The translations under genes and the position numbers were made by a program. Of a DNA stretch of 64,000 nt, positions 52,432 to 62,041 are shown in pieces. Under the pieces are notes generated by a model. The model was not told the DNA's origin. It saw nothing but the letters and a program-made list of their open reading frames with translations, and did not search any database. Source of the stretch: Maribacter litoralis (GTDB lineage Bacteria > Bacteroidota > Bacteroidia > Flavobacteriales > Flavobacteriaceae); the NCBI RefSeq assembly GCF_003075045.1, contig NZ_QCZD01000003.1:372001-436000 (forward strand), read 5' to 3'. How positions within the stretch are numbered: the stretch's first letter is position 1; each line of letters begins with the position of its first letter.

Positions 52432-52887
52432 TTACACACTCTTTATTTTTGTAGTATTCGAAGTCTTAAACAGTTGCATAAAAGCAAGTGTCAGTACAAG
52501 ACTTGTAGTAAACCCCATGGTGGCAACTACCAAAAAAACGATAGCTTCAAAACTCTTGTAATTGTTTGCCCATTTTGTAGATAGTTCTTCTAAAAAACCT
52601 GGTTGCAATTCTGTAGAATACAACGCAAAGAATAAGGTAAATATTAACGTCGCTACCCCACCGGTTATTAAACCTGCCATAAAACCACCTGCATAATTAA
52701 ACGCATTACCTTTCTTTAACTTATAGAATTTAATTGCTTCATAAATGGCAAAACCTGTTATTACTGCATTGAACAGGCTGTAAAAAACATTGACATGAAG
52801 ACCAAGTAATGACAGCACCAAAAAATACGCAATTAAACAACCGCTGGCGGCAACTCCAAATCTTATAGGTAGGGCGTAATGGTTCAT
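52432..52887 (-). CDS. DUF4199 family membrane protein
   Basis: 151-residue inner-membrane protein with four helices (about 8-28, 33-52, 66-88, 118-140). The segment RFGVAASGCLIAYFLVL and KGNAFNYAGGFMAGLITGG match DUF4199, a family of unknown function common in Bacteroidota. It is transcribed alone upstream of the rplU promoter. Confidence 0.82.
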   Translation of the reverse strand: MNHYALPIRFGVAASGCLIAYFLVLSLLGLHVNVFYSLFNAVITGFAIYEAIKFYKLKKGNAFNYAGGFMAGLITGGVATLIFTLFFALYSTELQPGFLEELSTKWANNYKSFEAIVFLVVATMGFTTSLVLTLAFMQLFKTSNTTKIKSV

Positions 52888-53069
52888 TTTAAAATAATTT
52901 TGTTTAGACTTTTAAGATAATGAATAAACAACAATTAATTTAATATTATATGTTAAAGAATACTTATATTGAGGATTGTTCCTACAAAAAAAATAAAATG
53001 TTGTAACAAAATGACATGAACATATACATATGGAACAGAATAATTAAACACTAACCTAATACAGTTTCA

Positions 53070-54392
53070 ATGAAAATGAAATTACTAATGGTTTCGGCAA
53101 TGCTTCTACAAGGATTTGCCGGAAACTCACAAGAAGTCGCTTTTGAAGAGTATGATCTCGACAATGATCTACATGTTATTCTTCATCAAGACAACACCGC
53201 CCCAATTATCTCCATTTCGGTTTTGTACCATGTGGGCTCTAAAGATGAAGACCCAAAAAGAACAGGGTTCGCCCATTTTTTTGAACATTTATTATTTGAG
53301 GGAACCGAAAATATTGAAAAAGGCGAATGGGACAAAATAGTATCTTCTAACGGAGGGTCAGGAAACGCAACCACAGACGAGGACAGAACTTATTACTATG
53401 AAGTTTTTCCTTCTAACAACCTAAAATTAGGACTGTGGTTAGAATCTGAAAGAATGCTTCATCCCGTAATCAATCAAAAAGGGGTGGATACCCAAAATGA
53501 AGTTGTCAAAGAAGAAAAAAGACTTCGTGTTGACAATTCGCCGTACGGTAAGTTTATTGAAAACATTAAGAGAAACCTTTTCCAGAATCACCCATATAAA
53601 GAAACCGTAATCGGTAAAATGGAAGATTTGGATGCGGCAACATTAGATGAATTCATAGCATTTCAGAAAAAATTCTATAGCCCAAATAATGCCGTTTTGG
53701 TTATTGCAGGCGATTTTGAGAAGGAAAATGCTAAAAAATTGATTTCAGATTACTTTGAAGATATTCCTAAAGGAAAAGAAATTACAAGAAATTTCCCTAA
53801 AGAAGAGCCAATAACCACTGAGATCAATGCGAAAGCCTACGATTCTAATATTCAGATACCGGCTTCTATGATCGCATATAGAACTCCCGGACTTAAAAAT
53901 AGAGATAGCCAGGTTTTAAAAATGATTTCTACCTACCTAAGTGACGGTCCATCATCTAAACTTTATAAGAAAATGGTAGACGACAAGAAACAGGCTTTAC
54001 AAATTGGTGCCATACCCGTTACTTTAGAAGATTATGGTATGTATATAATTTTTGCCCTTCCCGTTGGTGAAACAGGTTTAAGCACTCTTAATATTTCTAT
54101 TGAAGAAGAAGTAACAAAGTTGAGAAATGAGCTCATTTCTGAAAACGATTATCAAAAATTACAGAACAAGTTTGAGAATCAGTTTGTAAATAGCAATTCT
54201 AGTATTGAGGGTATCGCAAATTCGCTAGCGGAATATTATATGCAGTATGACGATACTTCATTGATCAATAAAGAAATAGAAATATACAGATCAATTACCA
54301 GAGAAGAAATCAAAGAGGTAGCCAATAAGTATCTAAAACCCAATCAAAGATTGGTACTAGAATATTTACCTGAACAAAATACCGCAAATTAA
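53070..54392 (+). CDS. M16 family zinc peptidase (active subunit)
   Basis: 440-residue secreted protease: signal peptide (about 1-20) and M16 domains. The inverted zinc motif HFFEH is at 69-73, with the downstream Glu in NEVVKEEKRLRVDN. Members cut small peptides. The partner gene starts 9 bp later. Such pairs of one active and one inactive M16 subunit work as heterodimers in bacteria, as in the mitochondrial processing peptidase family. Located in the periplasm. Confidence 0.93.
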   Translation: MKMKLLMVSAMLLQGFAGNSQEVAFEEYDLDNDLHVILHQDNTAPIISISVLYHVGSKDEDPKRTGFAHFFEHLLFEGTENIEKGEWDKIVSSNGGSGNATTDEDRTYYYEVFPSNNLKLGLWLESERMLHPVINQKGVDTQNEVVKEEKRLRVDNSPYGKFIENIKRNLFQNHPYKETVIGKMEDLDAATLDEFIAFQKKFYSPNNAVLVIAGDFEKENAKKLISDYFEDIPKGKEITRNFPKEEPITTEINAKAYDSNIQIPASMIAYRTPGLKNRDSQVLKMISTYLSDGPSSKLYKKMVDDKKQALQIGAIPVTLEDYGMYIIFALPVGETGLSTLNISIEEEVTKLRNELISENDYQKLQNKFENQFVNSNSSIEGIANSLAEYYMQYDDTSLINKEIEIYRSITREEIKEVANKYLKPNQRLVLEYLPEQNTAN

Positions 54393-54400
54393 ACACGACC

Positions 54401-56473
54401 ATGAAAAATACATATATATTACTCTTAGCATTATTCTCCTGTATTGCTGTACAGGCACAAATAGACCGCACGGTAATGCCGGTGCCAGGTCCCGCCCCTG
54501 AAATAAATTTAGGCACCCCACAATCCTTTAACCTTAATAATGGCTTAAAAGTATTGGTAGTGGAAAACCATAAATTACCAAGGGTATCTATGCAATTATC
54601 TATAGACAATCCGCCAATTTTAGAGAGCAATAAAGCAGGTGTTGCCAGTTTAACCGGCAGCCTTTTAGGACAAGGTTCTAAAAACATTGCCAAAGAAGCG
54701 TTTAACGAAGAAATCGATTTTTTAGGCGCAAGACTTTATTTTAGCGCTCAAGGCGCATATGCACAATCGCTTTCAAAATACTTTTCAAGAATGATGGAAC
54801 TTATGGCAGATGCAGCTATACATCCAAAATTTGTTCAAGAGGAATTTGATAAGGAAAAAGATAAACTTATTACGGGACTTAAATCTGAAGAGAAAGTAGT
54901 GTCTTCCGTTTCTAGTAGAGTTCAAAGAGCCTTAGCTTATGGTAAAAATCATCCTTATGGTGAATTTGTTACCGAAGAAACCGTAAATAATGTCACACTA
55001 AGCGATGTTGAGGAATATTACAGAGAATACTTTGTTCCGGCAAATGCATATTTAATCATTATTGGAGATGTCAATTTTGATGAAGTAAAAACATTGACAG
55101 AAACTCATTTTACATCATGGACCAAGGCCGTACCACCAAGTTTCTCTTATTCTCAGCCAAAAAATGTACCCAATACACAAATCAACTTTGTCGACATGCC
55201 AAATGCGGTACAATCTGAGATTACGGTTCAGAATATTGTAAACCTAAAAATGAACGATGATGATTTCATTGCCGCTCTATTGGCAAATGAAATTTTAGGA
55301 GGAGGGTCTGATAGCAGATTATACTCTAACTTAAGAGAGGACAAAGGTTATACTTACGGTGCCTACTCTTCTATTGGTAACGACAAGTACGGACCATCTA
55401 GATTTAGAGCCACAGCAGAAGTAAGAAACATGGTTACCGATAGTGCCGTAGTAGAAATGCTAAAAGAGCTGGAGCTGATCATTACCAAACCGGTTACCGA
55501 CGAAGAATTAAAGAATACTAAAGCCGTCTATGCAGGTAGTTTTATTATGGCTCTTGAAGATCCGGAAACCATTGCCCGTTATGCTTTGAACATTGAAAAG
55601 GAAAATCTACCTAAAGATTTTTATAAAACCTTTTTAGAAAAGTTAGAAAACATCAGCAAAGAGGAAGTTGAAGCCGCGGCAAAAAAATATTTCAATGTCA
55701 ATAATGCCCGTGTAATCGTTGTTGGTAAAGGAAGTGAAATTCTAAGCAACCTTCAGAATGTACAGTTTATGGATAAGAAATTGCCTGTACTTACATACTC
55801 TAAAACGGCGGACAGAGTAGAAACCCCTAATTACGAAACTTCAGTTCCTGAGGGCGTATCTGCACAATCAATTATTGAAAAGAATATTGAGGCCGTTGGC
55901 GGAAAAGATAAACTTGAAAGCGTGAATACATATGCAATGATGGCCGAAGCCGAAATGCAAGGCATGAAGCTTAGTTTAAATATCAAAAAAACATCTAGCA
56001 ATCAATTGATGCAAGACGTTCAAATGATGGGGAATTCCGTAAGTAAACAAGTTCTAAATGGTGATAGTGGCTATATGATCGTTCAAGGACAAAGAAAAGA
56101 CCTTACCGAAGAGGAGGTTACCACGTTCAAAGGAGAATCTACCCCTATTTCGGAACTTCAGTACCTAACGGCGAAATCTCTTTCTCTTGAAGGAATGGAA
56201 ATGGTTGGCGATAAAAATGCCTATAAGGTAATGATCAACGAGAAAAAATCTGCTTTTTACGATGTAGAAACCGGATTAAAACTACAAGAGATCACCACAA
56301 ATGAAATGCAAGGACAACAGATTGCAAGTATCACCAATTTTGAAGATTACAAAGAGGTATCGGGTATTTTGTTCCCTTTTAAAATCATACAGACCGTTGG
56401 TCCGCAATCATTTGAATTCATAGTTTCTGAAATTAAGATAAACGATGGCGTTTCTCCATCCGATTTTGAATAA
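54401..56473 (+). CDS. M16 family protein, inactive partner with C-terminal LolA-like domain
   Basis: 690 residues: signal peptide (about 1-20, AVQAQ), M16 domains (about 35-460) and an extra C-terminal domain (about 475-690; AVGGKDKLESVNTYAMMAEAEM...). At the place of HxxEH it reads GVASLTGSLLGQGS, so it cannot bind zinc. It keeps the RLYSNLREDKGYTYGAYSS substrate-binding segment (parts). The C-terminal region has the antiparallel strand pattern of LolA-like lipoprotein-binding domains, which is a fold guess only. It should pair with the upstream active subunit. Confidence 0.88.
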   Translation: MKNTYILLLALFSCIAVQAQIDRTVMPVPGPAPEINLGTPQSFNLNNGLKVLVVENHKLPRVSMQLSIDNPPILESNKAGVASLTGSLLGQGSKNIAKEAFNEEIDFLGARLYFSAQGAYAQSLSKYFSRMMELMADAAIHPKFVQEEFDKEKDKLITGLKSEEKVVSSVSSRVQRALAYGKNHPYGEFVTEETVNNVTLSDVEEYYREYFVPANAYLIIIGDVNFDEVKTLTETHFTSWTKAVPPSFSYSQPKNVPNTQINFVDMPNAVQSEITVQNIVNLKMNDDDFIAALLANEILGGGSDSRLYSNLREDKGYTYGAYSSIGNDKYGPSRFRATAEVRNMVTDSAVVEMLKELELIITKPVTDEELKNTKAVYAGSFIMALEDPETIARYALNIEKENLPKDFYKTFLEKLENISKEEVEAAAKKYFNVNNARVIVVGKGSEILSNLQNVQFMDKKLPVLTYSKTADRVETPNYETSVPEGVSAQSIIEKNIEAVGGKDKLESVNTYAMMAEAEMQGMKLSLNIKKTSSNQLMQDVQMMGNSVSKQVLNGDSGYMIVQGQRKDLTEEEVTTFKGESTPISELQYLTAKSLSLEGMEMVGDKNAYKVMINEKKSAFYDVETGLKLQEITTNEMQGQQIASITNFEDYKEVSGILFPFKIIQTVGPQSFEFIVSEIKINDGVSPSDFE

Positions 56474-56495
56474 TAATCAAGAAACTTACAACTAA

Positions 56496-56522
56496 AAAAA
56501 CCCGCTATTAGCGGGTTTTTTG
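56496..56522. terminator. Bidirectional terminator, M16 pair / head-GIN gene
   Basis: AAAAAACCCGCTA-TT-AGCGGGTTTTTT between two convergent genes. Confidence 0.93.
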
Positions 56523-56543
56523 CTTTATATATAAATGCTTTAA

Positions 56544-57287
56544 CTAGCCTATTTTTCTTATTCTAGCTTCACCAAAAATTAAACCCTTATCCACATCTGG
56601 GTTACCGGTATAATTAATATTCGTTTCCCCATAACAAGTTACCTTCAACCTATCTACTACGTTCACCCTAAAATTACTTTCTCCGTAAGCCGTAATTTTA
56701 GTTTCATCGGCAACCATACTTTCAGTATTTACCTCACTTTCACCATATGCCCTAAATACCTGACGAGATACTTTACCACCTCCCATTTCCAAATAACTGC
56801 TACCATAAATGGCAACGGTAAGTTCATCTATTGAAACTTCGTTAAAGTATACTTTTGCCTCACCGTACAATGACATTTTAAAATCATCGGCATTAAATAG
56901 ATTTTTACATCTAACGATTTCTTCTCCCCTTACCGATAAGTTTTCCAATTTTCGATAGGTTACCGTAATCGTTGCCATAGTACCGTTGTACAAAGGTTTA
57001 CTACCCCGCCAATTATCGCTTGAAATACGCTCGGACTTTGTAACCACCTTTGCCCCATCTAAAAACAATCGTAAAGTTCTACCTTCTACTTCTACATTTA
57101 TTTTTTCTAAAGGAACTTTTGCGTTTTCAATAACCACGTTTTCCTCTTCACCCTCAACAAGGTTTATTTCTATATGCGGACTAACTATTAATTTATCGAA
57201 TGCTTTTACATCGATTTGTTTTTCTTGTGCCTGAGTATTATTTACCAAAAAAGTGATTGCCAGAGCTACAAATACTATTCTTTTCAT
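56544..57287 (-). CDS. Head-GIN domain (DUF2807) secreted protein
   Basis: 247-residue protein with a signal peptide (MKRIVFVALAITFL...TQAQ, about 1-21) and a beta-helix-like DUF2807 domain (IDVKAFDKLIVSPHIEINLVEG ... GESNFRVNVVDRLKVTCYGETNI, parts). The repeated YGE-S/T-N-F pattern builds the solenoid. Function unknown, probably periplasmic. Start chosen at the ATG at 57287, before the signal peptide. A longer frame to 57398 overlaps the neighbouring gene and is unlikely. Confidence 0.85.
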   Translation of the reverse strand: MKRIVFVALAITFLVNNTQAQEKQIDVKAFDKLIVSPHIEINLVEGEEENVVIENAKVPLEKINVEVEGRTLRLFLDGAKVVTKSERISSDNWRGSKPLYNGTMATITVTYRKLENLSVRGEEIVRCKNLFNADDFKMSLYGEAKVYFNEVSIDELTVAIYGSSYLEMGGGKVSRQVFRAYGESEVNTESMVADETKITAYGESNFRVNVVDRLKVTCYGETNINYTGNPDVDKGLIFGEARIRKIG

Positions 57288-57355
57288 GATTTCCGTTTTT
57301 TTGATTAGTTCTATACAAAGACAACCTAAAGAAGATATTGTTACAGTACACATGG

Positions 57356-58246
57356 TTATTTCTGTTGAACCACTACTTTTTTTCGATTGACCAACCATAC
57401 CCCGAATAAGATTATAAGACCACCCAACAACTGAAGTAGGCTTATATTCTCACCATCTAAAAATCCCCAAAGAACAGCCACTAAAGGAATTAAGTATGTT
57501 ACCGAGGCTGCAAAAACAGGACTCGATAATTTTATTAATTTATTGAATAGTATATTGGCCAAAGCGGTGCCTAAAAATGCCAATGCCATAACATACCATA
57601 CAGCTTCATGCATAGCACCATTACCAACAAACTGCTGAAACACTCCAGTATAAACGAGAATAATCAAAGCCGGAAAAAATGCTACGCCAAAACTAGCCGT
57701 GGTAACTGCCAACGGACTTAAGTGCGACAAATATCTTTTTATAATATTGATATTGAATGCATACCCTAAGGCAGAAAATATAATAAAAAGGGCATACCAA
57801 TAATTTTGTTCCGTATTATTCTCCATACCCGCAGCTATCAACACTACTGTGCCAAAAAGACCTATGAGCACACCTAAAACTTGCCTTCCCTTTAATGCCA
57901 AACCAAATAATGCTATACCTACCAGTGTTGTAAACAAAGGTGCTACCGAATTTAATATTGAAGTAATACCACTATTGATCTCCGTTTGTGCCAATGCAAA
58001 AAAGAACGGCGGAAAGAAAGAACTGCAGAGTCCTGCTATAGCGACCCATTTCCAATCTGTTTTAGATAAGGTGCTCAAAGATTTATAACCTAGCACAAAC
58101 AAGAGCAAAGATGCAAAAACAATGCGTAAACCACCTACCTGCAAAGGAGTATAACCTGTTAAGGACCGTTTAATCAAAATAAAGGATGAACCCCAAATAA
58201 ATGATAGAATTACCAGGTAAATCCATTTTTGGTCAATATTCTTCAA
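57356..58246 (-). CDS. EamA/DMT-family permease
   Basis: 296-residue inner-membrane transporter with ten helices in two EamA repeats (about 8-140 and 150-290). FIWGSSFILIKRSL near the start is the family hallmark. Members export amino acids and other metabolites; the substrate is unknown. Translation must start at TTG (58246), since no in-frame ATG lies before the conserved N-terminus. Confidence 0.88.
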   Translation of the reverse strand: MKNIDQKWIYLVILSFIWGSSFILIKRSLTGYTPLQVGGLRIVFASLLLFVLGYKSLSTLSKTDWKWVAIAGLCSSFFPPFFFALAQTEINSGITSILNSVAPLFTTLVGIALFGLALKGRQVLGVLIGLFGTVVLIAAGMENNTEQNYWYALFIIFSALGYAFNINIIKRYLSHLSPLAVTTASFGVAFFPALIILVYTGVFQQFVGNGAMHEAVWYVMALAFLGTALANILFNKLIKLSSPVFAASVTYLIPLVAVLWGFLDGENISLLQLLGGLIILFGVWLVNRKKVVVQQK

Positions 58247-58401
58247 TTGCTTTGCTTTACAACAAAAGTGCGGTTTTTTCTAAAAAAATCATCTAGTTAA
58301 GTCCTTATTTTTACAAATGATTATTCAATGCATTTTACATATTTGGTATCTTTACAATACAAACTAGTTTACTTCAACGAAGTATTCGCAAAAACTTTGT
58401 A

Positions 58402-58755
58402 ATGAAAATAAAATTATTAGCCCTTTTTATAACTGTATTCACTTTATCTACTGTGGTTTCATTTGCACAGGATAATACTAATGGAGTTATTAAACTTGAA
58501 AATAGAATAACAAAGTCTGTAGAAATCGGTATTGATGGTATGGCATGCCAAGAAGGTTGCGCAGATAAAATTGCATCCAATCTAAAAGAGAAAGACGGTG
58601 TTATTTCTGCCGATATCAGTTTTGACAATAAAAATGGCAATATCGTTTTTGACCCTTCTCTAATATCTATCGAAGAAGTAAAATCGATTATCACTGATAC
58701 AAAAGTTAAAGACTACAATTACACTATTACCTCTGTCAACCTTCAAGAAAAATAG
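58402..58755 (+). CDS. Secreted heavy-metal-associated (HMA) domain protein
   Basis: 117 residues: signal peptide (about 1-22, SFAQ) and an HMA domain with GMACQEGCADKIASNL. The usual GMxCxxC is GMACQEGC, with three residues between the Cys, a variant I have seen in Bacteroidota. It probably binds copper or a similar metal in the periplasm. The next gene starts 1 bp after the stop and is cotranslated with it. Confidence 0.83.
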   Translation: MKIKLLALFITVFTLSTVVSFAQDNTNGVIKLENRITKSVEIGIDGMACQEGCADKIASNLKEKDGVISADISFDNKNGNIVFDPSLISIEEVKSIITDTKVKDYNYTITSVNLQEK

Positions 58756-58756
58756 A

Positions 58757-59179
58757 ATGAAAAATATACTTTATATAGTTACGATAGCAATCTTTATATC
58801 CTTTTCTTCTTGCAAGGAAACTAAAAAAGCCGAAGAAGAAACTTCTAAAATGACCGAAGTAATGACCATACATGATGAAGTGATGCCCAAAATGGGAACC
58901 ATAGGAAAACTTGTAGGTCAATTAAAACCTATGGCAGATTCTTTGGGATCAGAGTCAGTAGAGGCAAAAGCAATGAAAGATTTACAGGAAGCCAATAGAT
59001 CTATGATGGATTGGATGCAGGAATTTGGCGATCGTTTTGATGCCGATGAAATTTTGAACGGTAAAGAACTTACCGACGAAAAAAAGCAATGGCTTGAAGA
59101 AGAGGAAGAAAAAGTAAAGCAAGTGAAAGAGAACATCAATTCTAGCATAGCAAATGCAGAAAAAATTCTAAGCAAGTAA
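58757..59179 (+). CDS. Met-rich lipoprotein of unknown function
   Basis: 140-residue lipoprotein (lipobox FISFSSC, lipidated C19). The mature part is almost all helix with many Met and acidic residues (MTEVMTIHDEVMPKMGTIG near residues 32-51, then DWMQEFGDRFD and a Glu/Lys-rich coiled coil to the end). Met and His spacing suggests Cu(I) binding, and the gene directly follows the HMA protein, but this is inference. The end of this gene lies 6 bp from the convergent threonine dehydratase gene. Confidence 0.75.
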   Translation: MKNILYIVTIAIFISFSSCKETKKAEEETSKMTEVMTIHDEVMPKMGTIGKLVGQLKPMADSLGSESVEAKAMKDLQEANRSMMDWMQEFGDRFDADEILNGKELTDEKKQWLEEEEEKVKQVKENINSSIANAEKILSK

Positions 59180-59185
59180 TAAAAC

Positions 59186-60133
59186 TTAAAAGGGCAATTT
59201 AGAAAGGTCTACATTGCCCCCAGAAATTACGATTCCGATTTTCTTGTTCTGAAAAACTTCTGGGCTTTCTTTAGCTTGTTTTATAACGGCAGCTACCGTT
59301 ACGGCACTAGAAGGTTCAATAATAATTTTCATACGCTCCCATACCAGCTTCATAGCTTCAACAATCTCATCTTCCGTAATGCGCACAATGCCAGTGACCA
59401 ATTCTTTAATAATTGGAAAATTCTTATCTCCTAACATTGTTTTTAATCCGTCCGCTATTGTATTTGTAGTCTCGTTACTTTCGATTTTTCCACTTAAAAG
59501 CGAACGATAGGCATCATCTGCCTCAAATGGTTCGGCACCATACACTTTACAGTTTTCTCCAAAGTATTTTACCGCCAAAGATGAGCCGGCAATTAGTCCG
59601 CCACCACCTACAGGACAGAATATAAAATCTAAATCTGGTTGTTTTTGCAAAAGTTCCAATGCAGCGGTACCTTGACCTAAAATAACATCATTATCATTAG
59701 AAGGGTGCACGAACGTAGCTCCAGTTTTAGTAGCGATTTTATCTGCCATTGCCTGCCTAGCTTCTACCGTTGGTTCGCATTCATATATGTTACCACCATA
59801 TTCCCTAACACCAACTTTCTTTACTTCTGGCGCAGTATTGGGCATTACAATATGCGCAGTAACGCCTACACTTTGTGCCGCTAAAGATAAAGCCTGCGCA
59901 AAGTTACCAGACGAATGGGTTACCACTCCGTTTTTCTTCTGTTCTTCCGATAATTGCAATATGGCATTTGTAGCACCACGTATTTTATAAGCTCCCGCTC
60001 TTTGAAAATTCTCGCATTTGAAAAATATTTGCGCACCGATCTCCTTATCAATTAATCTAGATGTTAGTACAGCAGTGTTATGTACAAATGGTGTTATTCT
60101 TTGATGACAATCTAAAAGATTTTGCTTGGTCAT
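59186..60133 (-). CDS. PLP-dependent threonine/serine dehydratase family
   Basis: 315-residue fold-type II PLP enzyme. The PLP lysine is in FQRAGAYKIRGATNA, the phosphate-binding and substrate SSGNFAQAL, and the glycine loop VGGGGLIAGSSLA. No regulatory ACT domain is present, so it resembles catabolic threonine ammonia-lyase or serine racemase. It follows gldD by 9 bp in the mutY operon, an unexpected metabolic partner. Confidence 0.9.
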   Translation of the reverse strand: MTKQNLLDCHQRITPFVHNTAVLTSRLIDKEIGAQIFFKCENFQRAGAYKIRGATNAILQLSEEQKKNGVVTHSSGNFAQALSLAAQSVGVTAHIVMPNTAPEVKKVGVREYGGNIYECEPTVEARQAMADKIATKTGATFVHPSNDNDVILGQGTAALELLQKQPDLDFIFCPVGGGGLIAGSSLAVKYFGENCKVYGAEPFEADDAYRSLLSGKIESNETTNTIADGLKTMLGDKNFPIIKELVTGIVRITEDEIVEAMKLVWERMKIIIEPSSAVTVAAVIKQAKESPEVFQNKKIGIVISGGNVDLSKLPF

Positions 60134-60142
60134 AACTGGTGT

Positions 60143-60703
60143 TTACTTTTTCCACCTTAAGGTTTCAATAATGCTTCTAATATCATTTTGAAGATAAGAA
60201 GCCGCCGGAAGAATGGAATCATAATTAGGTCTTGAATAAAAATATACAGATCCTGTTAAAAAATGCTCTGTACTATCGGTGACAAAAAATTGGGATTGAG
60301 AAGCTGCATTGCCCTGTACTTCGAACAAAGCACCGTACACTTTCTCATTTGGGTTTACATATGGCTGCTCAACAATATTATCGGCTTTTGCGGCGTGCTC
60401 ATAACTTAGCCTTTTAGAATCATTGATCAACTGAGATAGATTGCCATTTATTTTTTTATAACTAAGAAAAATAGCGCCTTTCATTTCTGGATAAGCAATA
60501 GTAAAAGCATTATCACCATTTAATTCAGCATCTGCCAACTGATTGTACTTAAAGCTAAAATTCTCTGTTTCTAAATCTGCCAATTTCCCCTGCGGATACT
60601 CTAAGCGCATTTTAGCTTTCGGCTTTGGTATCACCTGTTCGTCTTTACAGCTAAGTATTAAAAGAAATAGTATTAAAAATCCTACTAATGACTTACTCTT
60701 CAT
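60143..60703 (-). CDS. gldD: Gliding motility lipoprotein GldD
   Basis: 186-residue lipoprotein (lipobox LLILSC, lipidated C19). RLEYPQGKL, FSFKYNQLADAEL and AFTIAYPEMKGAIFLSYK match GldD, needed for gliding and type IX secretion in flavobacteria. The 11-bp overlap with gldE is the classic arrangement. Confidence 0.95.
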   Translation of the reverse strand: MKSKSLVGFLILFLLILSCKDEQVIPKPKAKMRLEYPQGKLADLETENFSFKYNQLADAELNGDNAFTIAYPEMKGAIFLSYKKINGNLSQLINDSKRLSYEHAAKADNIVEQPYVNPNEKVYGALFEVQGNAASQSQFFVTDSTEHFLTGSVYFYSRPNYDSILPAASYLQNDIRSIIETLRWKK

Positions 60704-62021
60704 GCGGTAAGGTTACTTTTATTTGTTTCAATCTTTTTTTATCCATTGCCTCTACAACAAAAGTATAAGAGCCAAACATAATTTTTTCACCACGTCTTGG
60801 AAAACTTCCTGCCTTTTCTAAAACGAAGCCGGCCAACGTTTCTGATTCACCTTTATTTTCCTCAAAATCGTCTGTATCTTCCAAGCGAATGACCCTATAA
60901 AAATCTTTTAAAGGTGTTTTACCTTCAAATACATAATTGTAGTCATCCAATTTAGAATAAATTAGGTCTTCATCATCAAATTCATCACTAATATCACCAA
61001 CTATTTCTTCAATAATATCTTCTAAGGATACTAAACCAGAGGTGCCCCCATATTCATCGACCACAATTGCCAAGTGATTTTTCTTCTCTTGAAATTCTGA
61101 AAGTAAATCATCTAACTTTTTATTTTCCGGCACAAAATATGGCTCCCTGATCAAGGTCATCCAATTAAATGTTTTTCGATCTAAGTATGGCAGCAAGTCC
61201 TTTACATACAAAACCCCTTTCACCGAATCTATGTTTTCGCCAAATACAGGAATTCTAGAATAACCGTGTTTTTTTATCTCCCCAAGAACTTCAGGAAATT
61301 TCATTTGTTCGTTCAGGGCAAAAATATCAATTCGGGGTCTCATCACTTGTTTGGTATCGGTATTACCAAAAGTTACAATACCTTCTAATATTTTCTTCTC
61401 TTCTTTAGTGGTATCGCCTTGCGAAGTTAAATCTAGCGCCTGCGATAAGTGATCTATACTAAGATGAGATTTTTGTTTGCCCAATTTATTATACAAAAAC
61501 AAGGTACCTGAACGCATGGGTAAACTTAAGGGAGAAAAAACAAAGTCCAATATTCTTAACGGAAAAGCCATTAAGTGCGAAAAACTCATTCTATTTCTAT
61601 TGGCATAAACCTTAGGTAGAATTTCACCGAACATCAATATTAAAAAAGTAGCTACAACAACTTCTAACAAAAACCGAACCGATACTACACCTAACAAGGT
61701 CTGGTTTACATTTTCAAACAAAGTATCTCCAATTACGCTAAACAAAAGTACAACCCCAATATTTATGGCATTATTGGCAATTAAAATGGTAGCCAATAAT
61801 TTTTTTGGGCGTTCCAATAGTTTGATAAGAATAGAGCTTTTTGCCGTTTTTTCATCTTGCAACTCTTTAATTTCAGTTGTAGACAAACCAAACATGGCCA
61901 CCTCTGCTCCCGAAATTAGCGCAGAGCAAAGAAGAAGTACAAACAGTACTATTATATTCATTGCAAAGACACCGTTTACAACCAACGTTGTCATTAAAAA
62001 CGGTATGGGGTCTGGATCCAA
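60693..62021 (-). CDS. gldE: Gliding motility-associated protein GldE (CNNM/CBS)
   Basis: 442-residue inner-membrane protein: CNNM/DUF21 transmembrane domain (about 20-190), a CBS pair (about 210-330, MRPRIDIFALNEQM, VVDEYGGTSGLVSLEDIIEEIVGDI shown in parts) and a C-terminal CorC/HlyC domain. It resembles CorC/hemolysin C proteins. GldE works with GldD in gliding. The start is TTG at 62021 (MDPDPIPFL), which matches other GldE N-termini as I recall. The nearest in-frame ATG is nine codons on. Confidence 0.93.
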   Translation of the reverse strand: MDPDPIPFLMTTLVVNGVFAMNIIVLFVLLLCSALISGAEVAMFGLSTTEIKELQDEKTAKSSILIKLLERPKKLLATILIANNAINIGVVLLFSVIGDTLFENVNQTLLGVVSVRFLLEVVVATFLILMFGEILPKVYANRNRMSFSHLMAFPLRILDFVFSPLSLPMRSGTLFLYNKLGKQKSHLSIDHLSQALDLTSQGDTTKEEKKILEGIVTFGNTDTKQVMRPRIDIFALNEQMKFPEVLGEIKKHGYSRIPVFGENIDSVKGVLYVKDLLPYLDRKTFNWMTLIREPYFVPENKKLDDLLSEFQEKKNHLAIVVDEYGGTSGLVSLEDIIEEIVGDISDEFDDEDLIYSKLDDYNYVFEGKTPLKDFYRVIRLEDTDDFEENKGESETLAGFVLEKAGSFPRRGEKIMFGSYTFVVEAMDKKRLKQIKVTLPHEE

Positions 62022-62041
62022 TAGTTGCTATTTAAATATTG

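Noticed and set aside
57288..57398. N-terminal extension of the head-GIN protein (37 residues)
   Set aside because: The signal peptide begins at the ATG at 57287; the extension has no similarity and overlaps the EamA gene.
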